NCBI GenBank assembly: GCA_020342025.1
Contig: CP070840.1
Span: forward strand, 1,263,886 to 1,309,799
Direction: 5' to 3'
Source of the DNA: Deltaproteobacteria bacterium
GTDB lineage: Bacteria > Desulfobacterota > DSM-4660 > Desulfatiglandales > HGW-15
Length of the DNA stretch: 45,914 nt
In this document: positions 7,716 through 17,027 of the stretch, piece by piece
Position numbering within the stretch: position 1 is the stretch's first letter
Layout of the letters: each line of letters opens with the position of its first letter
Translations under genes and position numbers: made by a program
Notes under the pieces: generated by a model
The model's database searches: none
Seen by the model: only the letters and a program-made list of their open reading frames with translations
What the model was told of the DNA's origin: nothing

Positions 7716-8825
7716 ATGCCAGAAAAAGATGTGTATGAAAGGCTGGGGGAGCATCTCTCTCGCCTGGGAATGGGATACCCTTTAAGAGAGGACTTGATAG
7801 AGATTCTAAGAGAAAACTTCACCCCACGAGAAGCTGAGGTGGCGCTGGCCTTGCCCACCAAGGTCATCCCCCTGCAACCGGTTGGGATCGAGGAGATTCT
7901 GGCCGGAGTTAATCTTTCCAGGCAAGAACTCGTGCATATCCTTGAGGAGCTTGTGCAAAAGGGACTCTTGTATTGTGGTAAGACGAAAGACGCAAAGCGG
8001 GGCTACGCCTTGCAGCAGGTAGGCTTTGGATTCCCTCAATCCTTTTTCTGGAAAGGTGAAGGGACACCCCAGGCACGCAAAATGTCTGGGCTGATCGCCA
8101 AGTATTTTAGCAGGGCTGTGACCCAGGAAGCCTTTAGCAGTGATGGTGAGACCAAACCCTATCGATACATTCCCGTGGGCAAGAGTGTCAAGGCGGACAA
8201 GCAGGCCGTCTATCCCCTGCATATGATGGAAAGCGTGATCGAACAGGCCAAACGAATCGCTTTAGCCCATTGTCCGTGCCGGATCACATATTCTATGAGG
8301 GGTGGAGCGTGCAGTCATCCCACGGAGGTCTGCATGAAGTTCAATGACTTAGCGCAATATCTTATTGATAGGGGATTGGGGAGAGAGATTTCAAAAGAGG
8401 AAGCCCTCGACGTCATTAAGCAGAGTGAGGAAGCGGGTCTGGTTCACTTCGTTGACAACGCTGAGGGGGATATTCAACACAATTGTAATTGTTGTGGCTG
8501 CGCCTGCTGGAATGTGGGCAATATCAGGAGGAGAAAGATACCAAGGGACGTCCTTATGGCCACCTATTTTTTGCGGGAGACGGACGAGGAGCAATGCATC
8601 GGGTGTGGTGAGTGCGTCGAAATCTGCCCCGTGGATGCCCTGAAACTGGAGGATGAGATTCCAGTTGTTGATGAAGACTGGTGCATCGGCTGTGGTGTTT
8701 GCGCGACCGTATGCTCCACTGATGCAATCGACATGAAACTCAGGCCCGATAGAACCGGCCAGCTACCTGCCGCCAAATTTCAGGAACTACACGAGAAGAT
8801 CTTGGAGGAAAAGGGGTTGCGGTGA
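7716..8825 (+). CDS. Winged-helix/polyferredoxin 4Fe-4S protein
   Basis: A cytoplasmic 369-residue iron-sulfur protein. The first 90 residues look like a winged-helix domain (LSRQELVHILEELVQKGLL). A middle cysteine-rich domain has CPCR at 186-189 and a CNCCGCAC cluster near 273-280. The C-terminus is a bacterial two-cluster ferredoxin with CIGCGECVEICP (C294, C297, C300, C304) and CIGCGVCATVC (C323, C326, C329, C333). A GAGGAGG ribosome site precedes the ATG. It lies downstream of the dehalogenase homologue on the same strand, so an electron-donor role for it is plausible but inferred. The convergent M24 gene ends two bases beyond its stop. Confidence 0.8.
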   Translation: MPEKDVYERLGEHLSRLGMGYPLREDLIEILRENFTPREAEVALALPTKVIPLQPVGIEEILAGVNLSRQELVHILEELVQKGLLYCGKTKDAKRGYALQQVGFGFPQSFFWKGEGTPQARKMSGLIAKYFSRAVTQEAFSSDGETKPYRYIPVGKSVKADKQAVYPLHMMESVIEQAKRIALAHCPCRITYSMRGGACSHPTEVCMKFNDLAQYLIDRGLGREISKEEALDVIKQSEEAGLVHFVDNAEGDIQHNCNCCGCACWNVGNIRRRKIPRDVLMATYFLRETDEEQCIGCGECVEICPVDALKLEDEIPVVDEDWCIGCGVCATVCSTDAIDMKLRPDRTGQLPAAKFQELHEKILEEKGLR

Positions 8826-8827
8826 AC

Positions 8828-10090
8828 TCAGACCTGGAAGATGTCCTCTTCCAACGGGGTGAGAACCTCATGGCCTTCCCGGGTGACCAACACCGTGTTT
8901 TCAAATCCCACGGAGCCTTCTCCCGGGAAAACGATCTTGGGCTCCAAGGCAAAGGTCATGCCCCTCTCTAAGGGGTAGGCGTGTCCCTGTGCCAGGAAAG
9001 GGGGTTCATTGAGTTCCAGGCCGATGCCATGGGCAATGAAACGCGTCTGGAGTCCTGGGGGCCCCAGGTAACTGTCCTTGTAACCCAGTTTCTCAGCAAT
9101 TTGAATGCTCTTTTGGAAAAGGGCCTCACAGTCGGCACCAGGCCGGGTTTCATCCAGAACGGCGTCGTGGATCTCACGGCAGGCCTTGTACGCATCACTG
9201 AATTTTTTCCCCATCTTTCCGATGGAAAACATGCGGGTCTGGTCCACCTGGTAACCGTGGTAGCAGATCCCAAAGTCCAGCAGAATGGGCTCGTGGGCCC
9301 GCATGGCCCTGAGGCTGGCCCCCACGGGGAAGGCTGGGGAGAGTCCCAATCCGCCCATCGGGGAATCGGATTGGCTGACTATCCCCCCGCTCAAACCGCT
9401 CAGCACGTGCCAGGAATAGGCCTCATAATTAAGAGCCCTCACTCTGAGGAGCCCCTCATGGCCGTGCCTCTTGGCCGCAGCTTCCAGAAGACCACCGAAC
9501 TCGATCTCGGTCATCCCTTCCTTAAGGATCTCTCTGGCTTCCTGGTAAACCTTTCTCCCAATCTCTGCCCCCGCTCTCATGAGTTCGATCTCGAAAGGGG
9601 ACTTGATCTTGCGCGTATCTCGCATGGCTGAAGAAGCGTCCACGAGCTCAGTGCCTGGGAAAAATTCCTGGTATCTAAAATAGTCCTTTACCGGCAGAAC
9701 ATCCAAGGACAGCCCAAGCACTTGGGGGAGCCTTGCCCAGTGGCTGCGTATGAGGGAAGGGATGTCACGGGTTGATTTGAGACCCACGATCTCCTCAAGT
9801 GGAGATTCTAGTCTGGCCCTTTGCAGCTCTCTCCTGATCATGAGCAGTGGTTTCCCCTCCAAAGGGACGAAGAGGAGGCCATCCTGTGTGGTGCCAGAAA
9901 GGTAGTAAAGGTCCATCTTTTGGACCACCAGGAGGGACTCTATTCCCGCGCTCTCCATATGTCCTCTGAGCCTGCCCAGTCGGTCTTCCAACTCCTTACG
10001 GGGCGTGTATCTGAAACCGAGGGACTCGGTCAGCGGTTTCAATTCCCGCCTCACCCAGTCTGTGTGGTTCATCTTCATTCCTTTCGTCAT
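8828..10090 (-). CDS. M24 family metallopeptidase (Xaa-Pro aminopeptidase-like)
   Basis: A 420-residue protein with a creatinase-like N-terminal domain and a C-terminal pita-bread fold. All five expected metal ligands can be placed: D272 (LLDFG), D283 (VDQTR), H354 (IAHGIG), E383 (ALEPK) and E397 (GFENT). It is therefore likely to be active, as an aminopeptidase P-like enzyme or as a creatinase/hydrolase relative that acts on a small C-N bond. It follows the URO-D family gene by 12 bases and is probably co-transcribed with it. The start at 10090 has a GGAG site; ATG 10072 is also possible. No signal peptide is seen. Confidence 0.88.
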   Translation of the reverse strand: MTKGMKMNHTDWVRRELKPLTESLGFRYTPRKELEDRLGRLRGHMESAGIESLLVVQKMDLYYLSGTTQDGLLFVPLEGKPLLMIRRELQRARLESPLEEIVGLKSTRDIPSLIRSHWARLPQVLGLSLDVLPVKDYFRYQEFFPGTELVDASSAMRDTRKIKSPFEIELMRAGAEIGRKVYQEAREILKEGMTEIEFGGLLEAAAKRHGHEGLLRVRALNYEAYSWHVLSGLSGGIVSQSDSPMGGLGLSPAFPVGASLRAMRAHEPILLDFGICYHGYQVDQTRMFSIGKMGKKFSDAYKACREIHDAVLDETRPGADCEALFQKSIQIAEKLGYKDSYLGPPGLQTRFIAHGIGLELNEPPFLAQGHAYPLERGMTFALEPKIVFPGEGSVGFENTVLVTREGHEVLTPLEEDIFQV

Positions 10091-10102
10091 TTTCTCTCCG
10101 CA

Positions 10103-11176
10103 CTAATAAAAACCATATTCCATAAGGACCTCCCTGACCGCCTCAAGATTTTCTGGAGGGGCCATGGGGGGCCACTCACAGGCCGGCATCAGGATAAACC
10201 CGCCAGGGCGTCTCTTGCCCAGGCCGAGGCATCTTCTGGCCTCCTCCTTTACCTCTGCTTTGGTTCCCAATTGAAGGACTGTGGTAGACATATTCCCTGC
10301 CAGGATGAATTTTTTCCCCAAGAAATCCCCTGTCTCTTTCAAATCCATATCATCCCCTATACTGAAGATCGCCCTCTCTGGGAGCGGCACCTTTTTCCAG
10401 TATTTGAGATTTCCTTTATGATCCCCACAGAGGTGTATCATGGTTGCACGCACGCCACTGTCAAGGTAAAGTCCGTGCAGTTTGGTTATGTAAGGCAAAC
10501 AGAATTCTTTAAAGGCGTCAGGGGAAAGGATGCGATTGGATTCCAGCGGGACCTGCGTCGTTGCACTGCAGTTTTTTGCCCCGTATTTCTCCAGGGTGAT
10601 TCTTGCGACCTTCATATTAAAACGGAGGACCTTGCCAGCCAGGCGGTGCGCGGCCTCAGGATTTTTTACGATCCACTTCATGAGCCCCGTACTTCCTACA
10701 ATGGAACTCATGGGAGACATGATACTGGCTGAGGGGAGCTGGGCCGAGAAACCGTTCTGTATGCAGATCTCATTAAAGGCATCGAAACGCCTGAACCAGT
10801 CTGCGTTAGAAGGTTCAGGCTCAGGAAGATGATCCACTTCCTCAGGTTTACTAATAAGGGGTTCAGGGGTGAAAGGGGTCATTCGCTCATCTGCTTCTGG
10901 CCAACCGATCTTTCCACCAAACTCCCAAGCCCCATGATCGGCCCAGTCATAGGCCGGCCTTATGTTCGCCCATGGATAGGCCTTCATGGTCTCCAACCCT
11001 GCTTTGAAGGCGATATGGGGATCTGTAAAAAAATCGTAGAGCTTCACACCGTTTTTGAGAGCAAGGTATCCAAGAAAGAAGGGGATGAAGGGGACTCTAT
11101 CAATGGGTTGATTCAGGATAAGGGCTTTAATCCGCTCCCTGGCCGTCATTCTGTCTGTATTTTTTCTTTCTTCCAT
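10103..11176 (-). CDS. URO-D family protein, MtaA-like putative methyltransferase
   Basis: A 357-residue TIM-barrel protein of the uroporphyrinogen decarboxylase superfamily. The zinc-site pattern of the corrinoid methyltransferase branch (MtaA/CmuA type) is present: H248 and C250 in MIHLCGD, and C333 in LMPACEW. This argues against a haem-pathway decarboxylase and for methyl transfer from a corrinoid protein, although no corrinoid protein gene is nearby. It is paired with the M24 peptidase gene downstream. The start at 11176 follows an AGGAAA sequence; ATG 11149 (MTARERIK) is the alternative. The natural methyl donor is unknown. Confidence 0.82.
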   Translation of the reverse strand: MEERKNTDRMTARERIKALILNQPIDRVPFIPFFLGYLALKNGVKLYDFFTDPHIAFKAGLETMKAYPWANIRPAYDWADHGAWEFGGKIGWPEADERMTPFTPEPLISKPEEVDHLPEPEPSNADWFRRFDAFNEICIQNGFSAQLPSASIMSPMSSIVGSTGLMKWIVKNPEAAHRLAGKVLRFNMKVARITLEKYGAKNCSATTQVPLESNRILSPDAFKEFCLPYITKLHGLYLDSGVRATMIHLCGDHKGNLKYWKKVPLPERAIFSIGDDMDLKETGDFLGKKFILAGNMSTTVLQLGTKAEVKEEARRCLGLGKRRPGGFILMPACEWPPMAPPENLEAVREVLMEYGFY

Positions 11177-11238
11177 TTTCCTGCGCAGATATACACGAGC
11201 TCAAGCTCAGGAGCAAAGATCAAACGCCACACAATAAC

Positions 11239-11385
11239 GTCATTGCGAGGAGCCCGTCCGCCTCGGCTGAGCGAAAGCGAAGACAGGCAGGTCAAAGGCG
11301 ACGCGGCAATCTCAATGAAACATCCTCAAAAGTGGCTATAACAAACAGAGATTGCTTCCCCCGCCTCCGCGGGGGTCGCAATGAC
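11239..11385. repeat. Dispersed palindromic repeat R1, copy 2
   Basis: GTCATTGCGAGGAG at the left end and GGTCGCAATGAC at the right end face each other, with inner GGCAATCTC and AGATTGCTTC arms. It fills most of the 257-base gap between the acyl-CoA dehydrogenase and URO-D genes. No promoter is obvious there. Confidence 0.8.
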
Positions 11386-11433
11386 CCCTAAGGTTGCTAG
11401 TCCCAATGAGGGAATTTGGAGGTGAATCATTTC

Positions 11434-12597
11434 CTAGCCCAGCTTCCCCAAGATGAACCTGGCTATGGTGTTTTTGTGGATTTCGCGGGTTCCTTCCACA
11501 ATCTCCAGGGCCCGGGCATCACGGTAGAAGCGTTCCACCTCGTTCTCCAGCATATATCCGTACCCACCAAGAATTTCAATGGCTTCATCGCATACCTCAA
11601 CGGCAACCCGGGCCGGATACCACTTGGCCATAGAGAAAAGCATAGGATCCACCTTTCCCTTAGGATCAAGCTTCCAAGCGGCCTTGTAGACCAGGAGTCT
11701 GGCCGTCTCTATCTTCGTGACCATCTCGGCCAGCTTATGTGAGATGGCCTGGAACTCGCCTATCTTACGGCCAAAGGCCTCCCGGCCTTTCGCGTGTTGT
11801 AAGGCCCGCTCAAAGGCCCCCTGGGCCATTCCCACACTGGCGGCCCCTATCATCGCCCTGAACCTGTCCAAAAACTGGATAGATTGATAAAACCCCCGAT
11901 TTTCTTTGCCAATCAGATTCTGCAAGGGAACTTTTACATGGGTGAAAGCGACCTCAGTGGTGGGCGCGGCATGCCAACCCATTTTCTCAAGCTCTGTCAC
12001 ATCAATCCCCTCTCTGTCCGTCTCCACAATGATTGTGCTCTGCCCTTTGTACGGGGGTTTCGCATCAGGGTCTGTTTGGCACAGGACGATGATGAACTTG
12101 GCGATACTCGCCAGAGTAATAAAAGTCTTTGTCCCATTTATTATATAATGGTCACCATGCTTCACAGCAGAAGTGGATAGAGGGGAACTGACCAGGTCGC
12201 TTCCTCGATCCGGTTCTGTGAACGCAGACGACAAGAGCCCCTCCCCGCGACACAGAGGGGGGAGATATCTCTTCTTCTGTTCTTCGCTTCCTGACCAGAG
12301 TATGATTTCTATACCCAGGCCTGGGTGGCTTGCGTGCAGGCCCACACCTGCACCACTCCTACAGAACTCCTCTGTGACGATGACCCTCTCCAGGAGCTCA
12401 AATCCTTGCCCACCGTATTCTTCTGGGATATCAATACCCACAAACCCCAGCTCGCAGGCCCTCTTAAAGGCTTGCCAGGGAAATTTGCGGGATCTCTCGA
12501 TCTCCAAGCTATATTCCTTATCCAGTTCATTCTCAGCAAACTCCCTGGCCGCCTTCTGAATATCCCTTTGTTCTTGAGTAAGCTCAAAATCCATCAC
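11434..12597 (-). CDS. Acyl-CoA dehydrogenase
   Basis: A 387-residue FAD enzyme that introduces a 2,3 double bond into an acyl-CoA and passes electrons to ETF. The FTEPDRGSD segment (126-134) is the family's flavin/substrate loop. The REAFGRKIGEFQ segment and EILGGYGYM near the C-terminus are signature sequences. The likely catalytic base is E368 in IVEGTREI. The length is normal for the family. It sits 223 bases downstream of the cassette 2 ligase on the same strand; that gap shows no clear terminator, so it may belong to the same message or have its own promoter. The substrate (fatty, aryl or alicyclic acyl-CoA) is unknown. Confidence 0.92.
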   Translation of the reverse strand: MMDFELTQEQRDIQKAAREFAENELDKEYSLEIERSRKFPWQAFKRACELGFVGIDIPEEYGGQGFELLERVIVTEEFCRSGAGVGLHASHPGLGIEIILWSGSEEQKKRYLPPLCRGEGLLSSAFTEPDRGSDLVSSPLSTSAVKHGDHYIINGTKTFITLASIAKFIIVLCQTDPDAKPPYKGQSTIIVETDREGIDVTELEKMGWHAAPTTEVAFTHVKVPLQNLIGKENRGFYQSIQFLDRFRAMIGAASVGMAQGAFERALQHAKGREAFGRKIGEFQAISHKLAEMVTKIETARLLVYKAAWKLDPKGKVDPMLFSMAKWYPARVAVEVCDEAIEILGGYGYMLENEVERFYRDARALEIVEGTREIHKNTIARFILGKLG

Positions 12598-12820
12598 CTA
12601 TCTCCTTCTTAACCCATTCATGTTGCTGATCCTTCCAAGACAGCGAAGCCACTCTTTTGAAACCGTATAATACTATAAGGTATAGAGTGGCAATGATTAA
12701 ATGTGGTGCGGCGTCCTGTTTCCTTTTAAAAAATAAAAGCCTTGGCTCTATCTGAATAGGACCATAATTTTGGGAGTGCAATGTGAAAGGATTTGAGGAG
12801 GAATGAAAGCGGGGGAAAGC

Positions 12821-14509
12821 TTAGGTATGATCGCCTAGAGTCTCGTCCCATTTGCCCTTCTCCAGCCGCCTCTTTTCTTCGCGTCTCATCTCTCGCCGCA
12901 AGAGCTTTCCCACCTTGGATTTGGGCAGCATGTCCCTGAACTCAATGTAATGGGGGACCTTGTAGGAGACCAGTTTGTCCCGGCACCAACGAATTAAATC
13001 ATAGCCTGTCATGCCCTTGATGTCTTCTTTGAGCACCACATAGGCCTTAATGCGGCTCCCCACTTTCGGATCGGGTATCCCAACCACGCAGGAACCCACA
13101 ACAGCAGGGTGTTCCTGCAGCACGGCCTCAATCTCTGATGCAGAGACGCGGTATCCCTTGTGCTTGATGGTATCCACGGTTCGATCCACAAAATAGAGGT
13201 ACCCCTCTTGGTCCATGCTCACCACATCTGCTGTGCGATACCAGAGCTTTCCATCCAACTCCACGAAGGCTTCACTGGTTTCCTCTGGCTTGTTCCAATA
13301 ATGGGTCACCATGGGCTCCGATCTGACTAGAATCTCTCCAGGCCTTCCCAGGGGCACTTCACTGAGGCTCTCCGGGTCCACGATGCGAACCTCCTTGTTG
13401 GGCAAGACCAATCCCATCGCCTGGGAAGGATGCTCTCGCCCAGGCGGACTCATGGAAATACCCCCCACAGTCTCTGTGGCCCCATAGCCATTAGAAATGG
13501 ACACGCCGATGCGTTCCCTCCATCGCCGGGCCACTTCGTTAGGAAGGACGTCACCACCGCACATGCAGTAAATGAGGGAGCCCAGATCGTATAAGTCCAG
13601 GCGTTCGTGATCCAGGATCATCCGGTATAGGGCAGGCACGCCCAATAAAGTCTTGGCCCCATGCCTCTGGATGGCGTCCATGATCCCATCCAGATTCATC
13701 CGGGGCAGCAAAATTAAGGCGTCGCCACAGATCAAAAGGGGCCCCATGCCAAAAACCTGGCCCAAAATATGAAAGAGGGGTGCCCCCTGAAGGATCACAT
13801 TCTCTCCCCACGGGATCAGTTCCTCGTGGGCCTTGAAATGGACCCAGGATACCTCTAAGAATTGTCGGTGGCTGATGGGAACGCCCTTCGGGGACTTGGT
13901 CGTGCCGCCTGTGTAAAGCAATATGGCCATCTCTTCCCCAGTAGAGGTGGGGGCCAAAGGAAGCTTGGGTGGGGACGATAGGAATTTGCGGAAAGAGAGA
14001 GCGTCGCTCTTTTTGCCCACTTTTCCCGAAGGGACTCTATTGAAGAGTGCCCCAAAGGCCCTTTTCCATATGGGCAAAAGATCCGTCACGTTGGTGTGGA
14101 TCACCGTCCCGATCTGCGTCTCGGAAAGTACCTGCTCCACATATCCATAGTTGACATCCGTGCACACAATGGCCTTGGCGCCACTGTCATCGGCAATGTA
14201 CTTCAGGTCGTGGGGCGTGTATATGGGGGTGATGGGCACGGCCGATGCACCAAGCGTCAGAATTCCTAACCAGGCGACGGCCCACTGGGGGCTATTGGGG
14301 AGGTAGAGGATGACCCGATCCCCAGGCTGGATACCCGCATCTGCCAAAGAATGGGCAAAGGAAAGGGTCCAACGGCAGATTGTTTCGTATGTGTATCCAG
14401 TTCCCAGGTAGAAAAGGGCCGTTCTGTGAAAACTTAGCTTCGCCTGCTTTTGGAATGCCTCACCTATGGTATGAATGTCAGCGGACCTCATAATCCTCAC
14501 ATGACTCAC
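12821..14509 (-). CDS. AMP-dependent acyl-CoA synthetase, cassette 2
   Basis: A complete 562-residue ANL-superfamily ligase. Motifs in order are LLYTGGTTKSPKG (ATP P-loop), NGYGATETVGG (adenine and acyl pocket), YRTADVVSMDQEGYLYFVDR (hinge aspartate and arginine), and PKSKVGKLLRRE with the C-terminal catalytic lysine. It begins two bases after the livF stop and ends the cassette 2 gene order. It aligns closely with the ligases of cassettes 1 and 3, sharing the ANDSGAE/ADDSGAK-like and LPKSKVGKLLRRE regions. Compared with the 631-residue ligase at 20617 it is a clearly different subfamily. The acid it activates is probably the one imported by its own transporter. Confidence 0.93.
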   Translation of the reverse strand: MSHVRIMRSADIHTIGEAFQKQAKLSFHRTALFYLGTGYTYETICRWTLSFAHSLADAGIQPGDRVILYLPNSPQWAVAWLGILTLGASAVPITPIYTPHDLKYIADDSGAKAIVCTDVNYGYVEQVLSETQIGTVIHTNVTDLLPIWKRAFGALFNRVPSGKVGKKSDALSFRKFLSSPPKLPLAPTSTGEEMAILLYTGGTTKSPKGVPISHRQFLEVSWVHFKAHEELIPWGENVILQGAPLFHILGQVFGMGPLLICGDALILLPRMNLDGIMDAIQRHGAKTLLGVPALYRMILDHERLDLYDLGSLIYCMCGGDVLPNEVARRWRERIGVSISNGYGATETVGGISMSPPGREHPSQAMGLVLPNKEVRIVDPESLSEVPLGRPGEILVRSEPMVTHYWNKPEETSEAFVELDGKLWYRTADVVSMDQEGYLYFVDRTVDTIKHKGYRVSASEIEAVLQEHPAVVGSCVVGIPDPKVGSRIKAYVVLKEDIKGMTGYDLIRWCRDKLVSYKVPHYIEFRDMLPKSKVGKLLRREMRREEKRRLEKGKWDETLGDHT

Positions 14510-14511
14510 GC

Positions 14512-15258
14512 TTACACGCCGAAATAGGCGGCGCGCACCTCCGGATTTGCCATCAACTCAGGCCCTTTTCCAGACAAAGTCAACATCCCATTTTCGATCA
14601 CGTACGCGAAATCAAGCCGCGACAGTATGGGCCTTGCAAACTGTTCGCAGATGAGAATAGCAATTGCCGTCTCGTCCCGAATACGGAGGATGGCTTCAAC
14701 CAGCTCCCTCTGGAAGATAGGACTCAGGCCCAAAAGAGGCTCATCCAGCAAGAGCAATCTGGGCCGGGCAACGAGGGCCATCCCAATGGAGAGCATCTGC
14801 TGTTCACCCCCACTCAGAAAACCGGCCCTCTTTCTTAGGTGGGCCTTCATGGGAGGAAAGAGTCTGAAGAAGAAGTCCATCCTTTCGCGGATCTCCTTTC
14901 TGCCTCTCAGGTAACCGGCAATCTTGAGGTTCTCCACCACATCACTCTCAGGAAAGACAGGATGGCGTTCTCGGCAAAGTATGATCCCCTGTTGGACCCT
15001 CTGAGGGGGAGGCAGATGACTGATTTCTTTTCCCTTATAGAAGATCTGCCCCATGACCGCGATCCTTTCCCCGCCACGGCGCTGTTCTTTAATCTTCATG
15101 TCGAGGATCAGGCCGGAAAGGGCGTTCATGAGGGTAGTCTTGCCAGCGCTGTTCGACCCTATGACCCCCCTAAGTTCCTTGTCCTTGAGTTCCATGCTGA
15201 AGTCGTTCAGGGCCAAAGCGTTTTCAAAAAAGACCATCAAGTTTTGGACCTGGAGCAT
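14512..15258 (-). CDS. livF: Branched-chain-amino-acid-type ABC transporter ATPase LivF, cassette 2
   Basis: A 248-residue ATPase. Walker A is GSNSAGKT (34-41), the signature is LSGGEQQM, and Walker B is LLLLDEP. It carries the same charged insert as its paralogues (KIKEQRRGGERI) between Walker A and the Q-loop. Ten bases separate it from the livG stop, and the acyl-CoA synthetase follows after two bases. The Walker A wording and the insert place it with the LivF proteins of cassettes 1 and 3, not with the ATPase at 25999. Confidence 0.93.
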   Translation of the reverse strand: MLQVQNLMVFFENALALNDFSMELKDKELRGVIGSNSAGKTTLMNALSGLILDMKIKEQRRGGERIAVMGQIFYKGKEISHLPPPQRVQQGIILCRERHPVFPESDVVENLKIAGYLRGRKEIRERMDFFFRLFPPMKAHLRKRAGFLSGGEQQMLSIGMALVARPRLLLLDEPLLGLSPIFQRELVEAILRIRDETAIAILICEQFARPILSRLDFAYVIENGMLTLSGKGPELMANPEVRAAYFGV

Positions 15259-15268
15259 CTTAAAACCT

Positions 15269-16018
15269 CTATTCCGAACCCAGATAGGCCTCTTTAACGG
15301 CCTCGCTCTCCATGACTTCCTTGGGCGTCCCTTCTGCGATCTTACGGCCGTAGTTCAATACAATAACGCGATCTACGATCCTGAAGAGCTCCCGCAGCCG
15401 ATGTTCGATCATGATGAGGGTCTTTCCCTCAGCCTGGACCTTCTCGATGATGGGCACCGTACTGGTGACCTCCGCCATGCTCAGGCCGGAGAAGAGCTCG
15501 TCCAGGATGATGAGCTCGGGCCGCATGGCCAGGCAGCGGGCCAGTTCAAGACGTTTGAGATATCCATGGGGTAGGACGCTGGCCGGTTTAAAGGGAACAA
15601 AGGAGTCCCTCTCAAAACCCACCTCTTCCAGAAGATCAATGGCCGTGGCCTGTCGATCCCCATATTTTCCGCCAGAAAGTCTTTTCACCCGGGGAGAATA
15701 GAGAGGAATGACCAAATTCTTGTAAGCAGGGAGGTGGTAGAAGGGCCGCGCCATCTGGAAGGTCCTCGAAAGCCCGAGTTGAGCAATCCTGTGAGGCATC
15801 ATCCCCGTAATCTCTTTTCCCTTGAATCGGACGCTCCCCTCATCGGGCCGGATAAAGCCGCTGATCAGGTTTGCGATTGTCGTCTTGCCTGAGCCGTTGG
15901 GCCCGATGATCCCCAGGGATTCTCCCTCCCCTAGGTCAAAAGAGACCTGATTGGCGGCCCGGACACCTCCAAAGTCCTTGGTGAGTTGGCTAACTTCCAA
16001 AATAGGGGTTTCTCTCAT
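15269..16018 (-). CDS. livG: Branched-chain-amino-acid-type ABC transporter ATPase LivG, cassette 2
   Basis: A 249-residue ATPase. The start at 16018 (MRETPILEV) is chosen because its ATG overlaps the livM stop in an ATGA arrangement and matches the N-termini of the paralogues; a longer frame upstream would overlap livM by more than 300 bases. Walker A is GPNGSGKT, the signature is LPHGYLKRLE, and Walker B is LIILDEL. The DEL in place of DEP is as in cassette 1. The Q-loop segment RTFQMARPFYHLPAYKNL is also nearly the same as in cassette 1. Confidence 0.93.
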   Translation of the reverse strand: MRETPILEVSQLTKDFGGVRAANQVSFDLGEGESLGIIGPNGSGKTTIANLISGFIRPDEGSVRFKGKEITGMMPHRIAQLGLSRTFQMARPFYHLPAYKNLVIPLYSPRVKRLSGGKYGDRQATAIDLLEEVGFERDSFVPFKPASVLPHGYLKRLELARCLAMRPELIILDELFSGLSMAEVTSTVPIIEKVQAEGKTLIMIEHRLRELFRIVDRVIVLNYGRKIAEGTPKEVMESEAVKEAYLGSE

Positions 16019-17019
16019 GCCTCTACCTTCACCCAATGTTCGAACTGGTGATACTTCCTCTGTAAGTAGGGAAAGATTCCTTCGGGAATGGCCACGGTAA
16101 AAATCACCAGGAAAAGACCATAGCAAACCACGCGAAGGGCACCCATGGCCCTGAGGGCCTCTGAAAGGGGAACCAGGATGCAGGCCCCAAGGGCAGGGCC
16201 CGCCAGGGTTCCCATGCCCCCAACCACAGCCGACGCTATAGGTAAAATGGAATAGTCGAGGGCGAAGACGGGCATCCCCACGAACATATAGGCGTGGGTC
16301 ATAAAGGCCCCTGCAAAGGCCCCTGCAGAGCCGGCCAGGAACAGGGCCTGGGCCTTGAACCAATAGATGTTAATCCCTGCGCTTATCACCGAGCGGTCAT
16401 TGTCCCGAATCCCTTGTAGGACGAGGCCGTAGTCTGTGCCCAATAGCCGTCGGAAACCAAAAAGCACCGCTGAGAAGGCAAGCAGACTGATCGCCAATTC
16501 TTCCCCGATATTGTGAAAGGTGGCAAGACCGCTGATGCCTTCGGTTCCACCAAAGATCCTCGTGGCCTCGATGAGCCGCACCAACACAAGGGGTAACACG
16601 AGCGTAACCATAGCAAAGTAGATCCCTCGTAGCCTGAGCACCGGGACGAGAGCCAGCGTGCATACGAGACCCCCTCCCACCGTGGCTACCGGAATCGTCG
16701 CCCAATAGGGCCATCCCCATGCATGATTCAAGAGGCCAGCGATATAGGCCCCCATACCAAAGAACAGGGCCTGTCCCAAAGAGACCAGCCCTGTGCTCAC
16801 CAGGAGATCCCAGCTCAAGGCCAAGATCCCGATCATGGCCATGGAGACCAGCACCCTTTTCCAATAAGGGGTCGTGACAAATATAAAGAGTATAATGAGG
16901 GCCATGGGAAGCACCCGAGGGATCAACACGTAAAGCATCTCCCGCCAGGAGGTCAGGACGAAGATGTCGTCTGAGCGCACCTTGATTCCACGATCCAGAC
17001 GTTCTTTCCGTTGTTTCAC
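16015..17019 (-). CDS. livM: Branched-chain-amino-acid-type ABC transporter permease LivM, cassette 2
   Basis: An inner-membrane permease of 334 residues. A GTG at 17019 is taken as the start because it lies eight bases after the livH stop and gives V/MKQRKERLDRGIKVR, the same leader as in cassettes 1 and 3. The frame stays open further upstream, but that part overlaps livH and has no membrane character. About nine or ten hydrophobic segments follow, with the GLVSLGQALFFGMGAYI and GGMGTLAGPALGA landmarks. The stop overlaps the livG start by four bases (ATGA), which implies translational coupling. Confidence 0.9.
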   Translation of the reverse strand: MKQRKERLDRGIKVRSDDIFVLTSWREMLYVLIPRVLPMALIILFIFVTTPYWKRVLVSMAMIGILALSWDLLVSTGLVSLGQALFFGMGAYIAGLLNHAWGWPYWATIPVATVGGGLVCTLALVPVLRLRGIYFAMVTLVLPLVLVRLIEATRIFGGTEGISGLATFHNIGEELAISLLAFSAVLFGFRRLLGTDYGLVLQGIRDNDRSVISAGINIYWFKAQALFLAGSAGAFAGAFMTHAYMFVGMPVFALDYSILPIASAVVGGMGTLAGPALGACILVPLSEALRAMGALRVVCYGLFLVIFTVAIPEGIFPYLQRKYHQFEHWVKVEA

Positions 17020-17027
17020 GTTACTGC

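Noticed and set aside
10103..11176. Haem-pathway uroporphyrinogen decarboxylase (HemE)
   Set aside because: The HxC...C zinc pattern and overall sequence place it with methyltransferase-type members; no haem genes are nearby.
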